A DNA stretch of 64,000 nucleotides, taken from contig NZ_JAHZIL010000003.1 of NCBI RefSeq assembly GCF_019443085.1, forward strand, positions 1,488,001 to 1,552,000, in the 5' to 3' direction. The stretch is from Marinobacter sp. F4218 (GTDB lineage: Bacteria; Pseudomonadota; Gammaproteobacteria; Pseudomonadales; Oleiphilaceae). Below the pieces are notes generated by a model. It was not told the DNA's origin and did not search any database. It saw nothing but the letters and a program-made list of their open reading frames with translations. Both the position numbers and the translations under genes were made by a program. Shown piece by piece: positions 62,260 to 64,000 of this stretch (within the stretch, counting starts at the first letter, position 1; every line of letters begins with the position of its first letter).

Positions 62260-63063
62260 ATGGAACATTCGCGCAGACCGGAACCTGAAGAGACGGCAAA
62301 GGCCTACGAGGAGAGGCTCGTGCCTGCTCTGTTCCAGGATGTCGCGAAGCACCTGGCGGAGGCAGCTAAAGTCCACACGGGACAGGATGTTCTCGACGTG
62401 GCCTGCGGTACAGGCATCCTCGCCCGAGCAATTACAAGGCAGTACGAAAACCTGGGCTCGGTCACTGGCCTGGATCTCAACCCCGGCATGCTCGCCGTGG
62501 CGCAACGCAAAGCGCCGGGCATCGACTGGCAGAAGGGTGATGCAGAGGCGCTTCCCTTCAAAGACCGGTCTTTTGATGTTGTCGTCAGCCAATTCGGGCT
62601 GATGCTGTTCCCTTCCCCTACGCTTGCTTTGCAGGAAATGTATCGGGTTCTACGGCCCAAGGGCCGATTGGTAGTCGCAGTGTTTGACTCGATCAACCGC
62701 GTACCGGCGTACGAGGCAATGTCGACGGTATTTGGTCGTATGGTCGACCCTGCGGTCGGTGAAGCACTCCGTGGTCCCTTTGCGCTGGGCGACACCCGAC
62801 GACTCTCGGCATTGTTCGCCAGTGCGGGTATCAGTGCACCCGACATCAGAACGCTGGAAACCACCGCTCGCTTTCCCGGGGTCCGGGAAATGGCGCTCGC
62901 CGACATCAAGGGCTGGTTTCCGTTTGCCGATATCCATCTGGATGAACCCACCATCAATGCCGTCGTTGAGGAGGCTGAAGCCGCCCTTGAACCCTTTTGC
63001 ACCGATAGCGGCATGGTTGAGTTCCAGGTACCTGTCCACGTTCTCAGCGCCCAGAAATTCTGA
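62260..63063 (+). CDS. SAM-dependent methyltransferase (UbiE/BioC-like)
   Basis: A 267-residue class I methyltransferase. Motif I VLDVACGTGILARAI (about 45-60), motif II-like VTGLDLNPGML and motif IV-like DVVVSQFGLMLFP follow the Methyltransf_11 layout. The C-terminal 100 residues have no match to a known specificity. The substrate is unknown. AAGGAGAC RBS before ATG 62260. Confidence 0.88.
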   Translation: MEHSRRPEPEETAKAYEERLVPALFQDVAKHLAEAAKVHTGQDVLDVACGTGILARAITRQYENLGSVTGLDLNPGMLAVAQRKAPGIDWQKGDAEALPFKDRSFDVVVSQFGLMLFPSPTLALQEMYRVLRPKGRLVVAVFDSINRVPAYEAMSTVFGRMVDPAVGEALRGPFALGDTRRLSALFASAGISAPDIRTLETTARFPGVREMALADIKGWFPFADIHLDEPTINAVVEEAEAALEPFCTDSGMVEFQVPVHVLSAQKF

Positions 63064-63095
63064 TCGGTGGCAACGCTGGCGCCAGTCAAGCCCCC

Positions 63096-64000
63096 TCAGG
63101 CGTAGAACATCAATGGCACAAAGGCCACCACCAGCAGCGAGATCCCCATTGCGATGAGCGGCATGATAATGCGCTCGTGACGCTGATAGAAGGTTCCGGA
63201 TTCCTGCTGCGCTGCCATGACTTCCGCCTCACCCACAACCTGCCGGGTGAGCAGGTGGTTCAGGGCCACTGGCGGGCTCAGATACCCGAGTTCAAAGGCA
63301 ACGAGGGTAACCATCCAGAAATGGACGGGGTGGATCCCACTGCTATAGGCAATGGTGGCCACGGTGGCTGTCACCAGAATCACAGCACCAAAAGCATCCA
63401 TGATCATACCGAGAATGACCAGTATCACCACCATCAGGAGCATGGCCGACCAGGCACTGTCGAATGCCTGGGGGAAGCTCTGCATGATGTGGGATCGCTC
63501 GATGACGCCGCCAATGCTGACTGAAAGGCCCAGTAGCAGGAGCAACGCCCCGATTTCGGCAGTGGTATCGTTAGTGGCCCCACGGAGGCTTCGTTCAAGG
63601 CCCTGATGGTTGAGTTCGCCGGAAGCCTTGCCGTGGGAGCTCTTGAGGCTGACGTGCTCATAAACCAGAATGGCCAGCATGATGACCGGTAGCAGACGTG
63701 GCGCGGAGAATTCATCCATGCTCACGTCCAGCGCGAAACGGTACATCAGGACGACCGCGGCAATCACCAATACGTAGGGAACCAGTGGCCTGAGCTCCCG
63801 GATCATGGCCGGGAACGCCACCGACGACGGCGCCAGATCAAAACGGCTCTGCCGGTTCACCGCCAGCGCCACCAGCGTGAACATGGTGGCGGTCAGGACA
63901 AACACCCAGATACCCCAGCCAAACAGTTCGTCGGTGGTTACTTCCCGGTTCAGGTAGGCAATCACTACCACCAGCAGGCACGGGCGCAGAACCACGCCCA
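63096..64000 (-). CDS. TRAP transporter large permease (DctM-like), C-terminal part (cut by right edge)
   Basis: About 300 residues of a polytopic membrane protein; the frame stays open to the window end, so the start lies outside. The regions IGALLLLLGLSVSIGG, LGMIMDAFGAVILVTATVATIAY and FELGYLSPPVALN match the DctM permease core. TRAP systems import organic acids using a sodium gradient and a periplasmic binding protein. The binding protein and small permease genes would be expected further right. Confidence 0.85.
   Translation of the reverse strand, partial: GVVLRPCLLVVVIAYLNREVTTDELFGWGIWVFVLTATMFTLVALAVNRQSRFDLAPSSVAFPAMIRELRPLVPYVLVIAAVVLMYRFALDVSMDEFSAPRLLPVIMLAILVYEHVSLKSSHGKASGELNHQGLERSLRGATNDTTAEIGALLLLLGLSVSIGGVIERSHIMQSFPQAFDSAWSAMLLMVVILVILGMIMDAFGAVILVTATVATIAYSSGIHPVHFWMVTLVAFELGYLSPPVALNHLLTRQVVGEAEVMAAQQESGTFYQRHERIIMPLIAMGISLLVVAFVPLMFYA

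Overview
The window looks like part of the chromosome of a GC-rich marine gammaproteobacterium. A Marinobacter-like organism is my best guess, inferred from gene content and order: a Gram-negative dedicated sortase cassette, yrfG-hslR-hslO-pckA synteny, ftsY-ftsE-ftsX-rpoH synteny, a TRAP transporter and many c-di-GMP and two-component genes. I see no tRNA, rRNA, CRISPR array, insertion sequence or prophage. Coding density is high and neighbouring genes often overlap by 4 nt.

Layout. 1-5.3 kb: a class GN sortase (cut by the window edge) with its VIT/vWA target on the minus strand, divergent from the dedicated PdsR/PdsS two-component pair. 5.3-15.5 kb: housekeeping and accessory genes (DUF3422, DUF815 ATPase, methylglyoxal synthase, thioredoxin 2, a triple-periplasmic-domain diguanylate cyclase, cysteine synthase A, a GlpQ-like lipoprotein, a YdcH-like protein and a hydrolase pair). 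16-33 kb: a complete formate dehydrogenase island. Its plus-strand operon 1 supplies metal and cofactor (tungstate transporter TupBCA, FdhD, MobA, MobB, MoeA). A convergent minus-strand operon (multi-cluster ferredoxin, Mrp-type ATPase, a biotin-ligase-fold protein that seems to lack its catalytic motifs, DUF6505) looks like a maturation or electron-transfer set. Plus-strand operon 2 encodes DUF3305, DUF3306, a TorD-like chaperone, a Tat micro-protein, the alpha, beta and gamma subunits, a 41-residue membrane-associated peptide and a TusA-like sulfurtransferase. The catalytic subunit uses Cys, not Sec, and together with TupABC suggests a tungsten or W/Mo enzyme.

33-35 kb: a hotdog protein, an acyl-CoA-binding protein, a stand-alone integrase SAM-like domain and an exported protein. 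35-45 kb: a TonB-dependent receptor converges on an unusual three-gene operon (ThDP enzyme plus two half-size citrate-synthase-superfamily proteins whose catalytic residues appear replaced). Next to it lies a four-gene signalling operon (YfiR-like, CHASE8-type histidine kinase, receiver protein, receiver-GGDEF-EAL). 45-50 kb: greB, a small unknown gene, an OmpR-type two-component pair, and hyi-glxR of glyoxylate/hydroxypyruvate metabolism.

50-64 kb: rpoH (with an apparent sigma-E plus sigma-70 double promoter), ftsX, ftsE, ftsY, rsmD, a fatty acid desaturase, mutM, yrfG, hslR, hslO, pckA, a methyltransferase and a TRAP permease cut by the right edge. The best candidates for undescribed biology are the ThDP/citrate-synthase-like operon and the degenerate biotin-ligase-like/DUF6505/Mrp set inside the formate dehydrogenase island.
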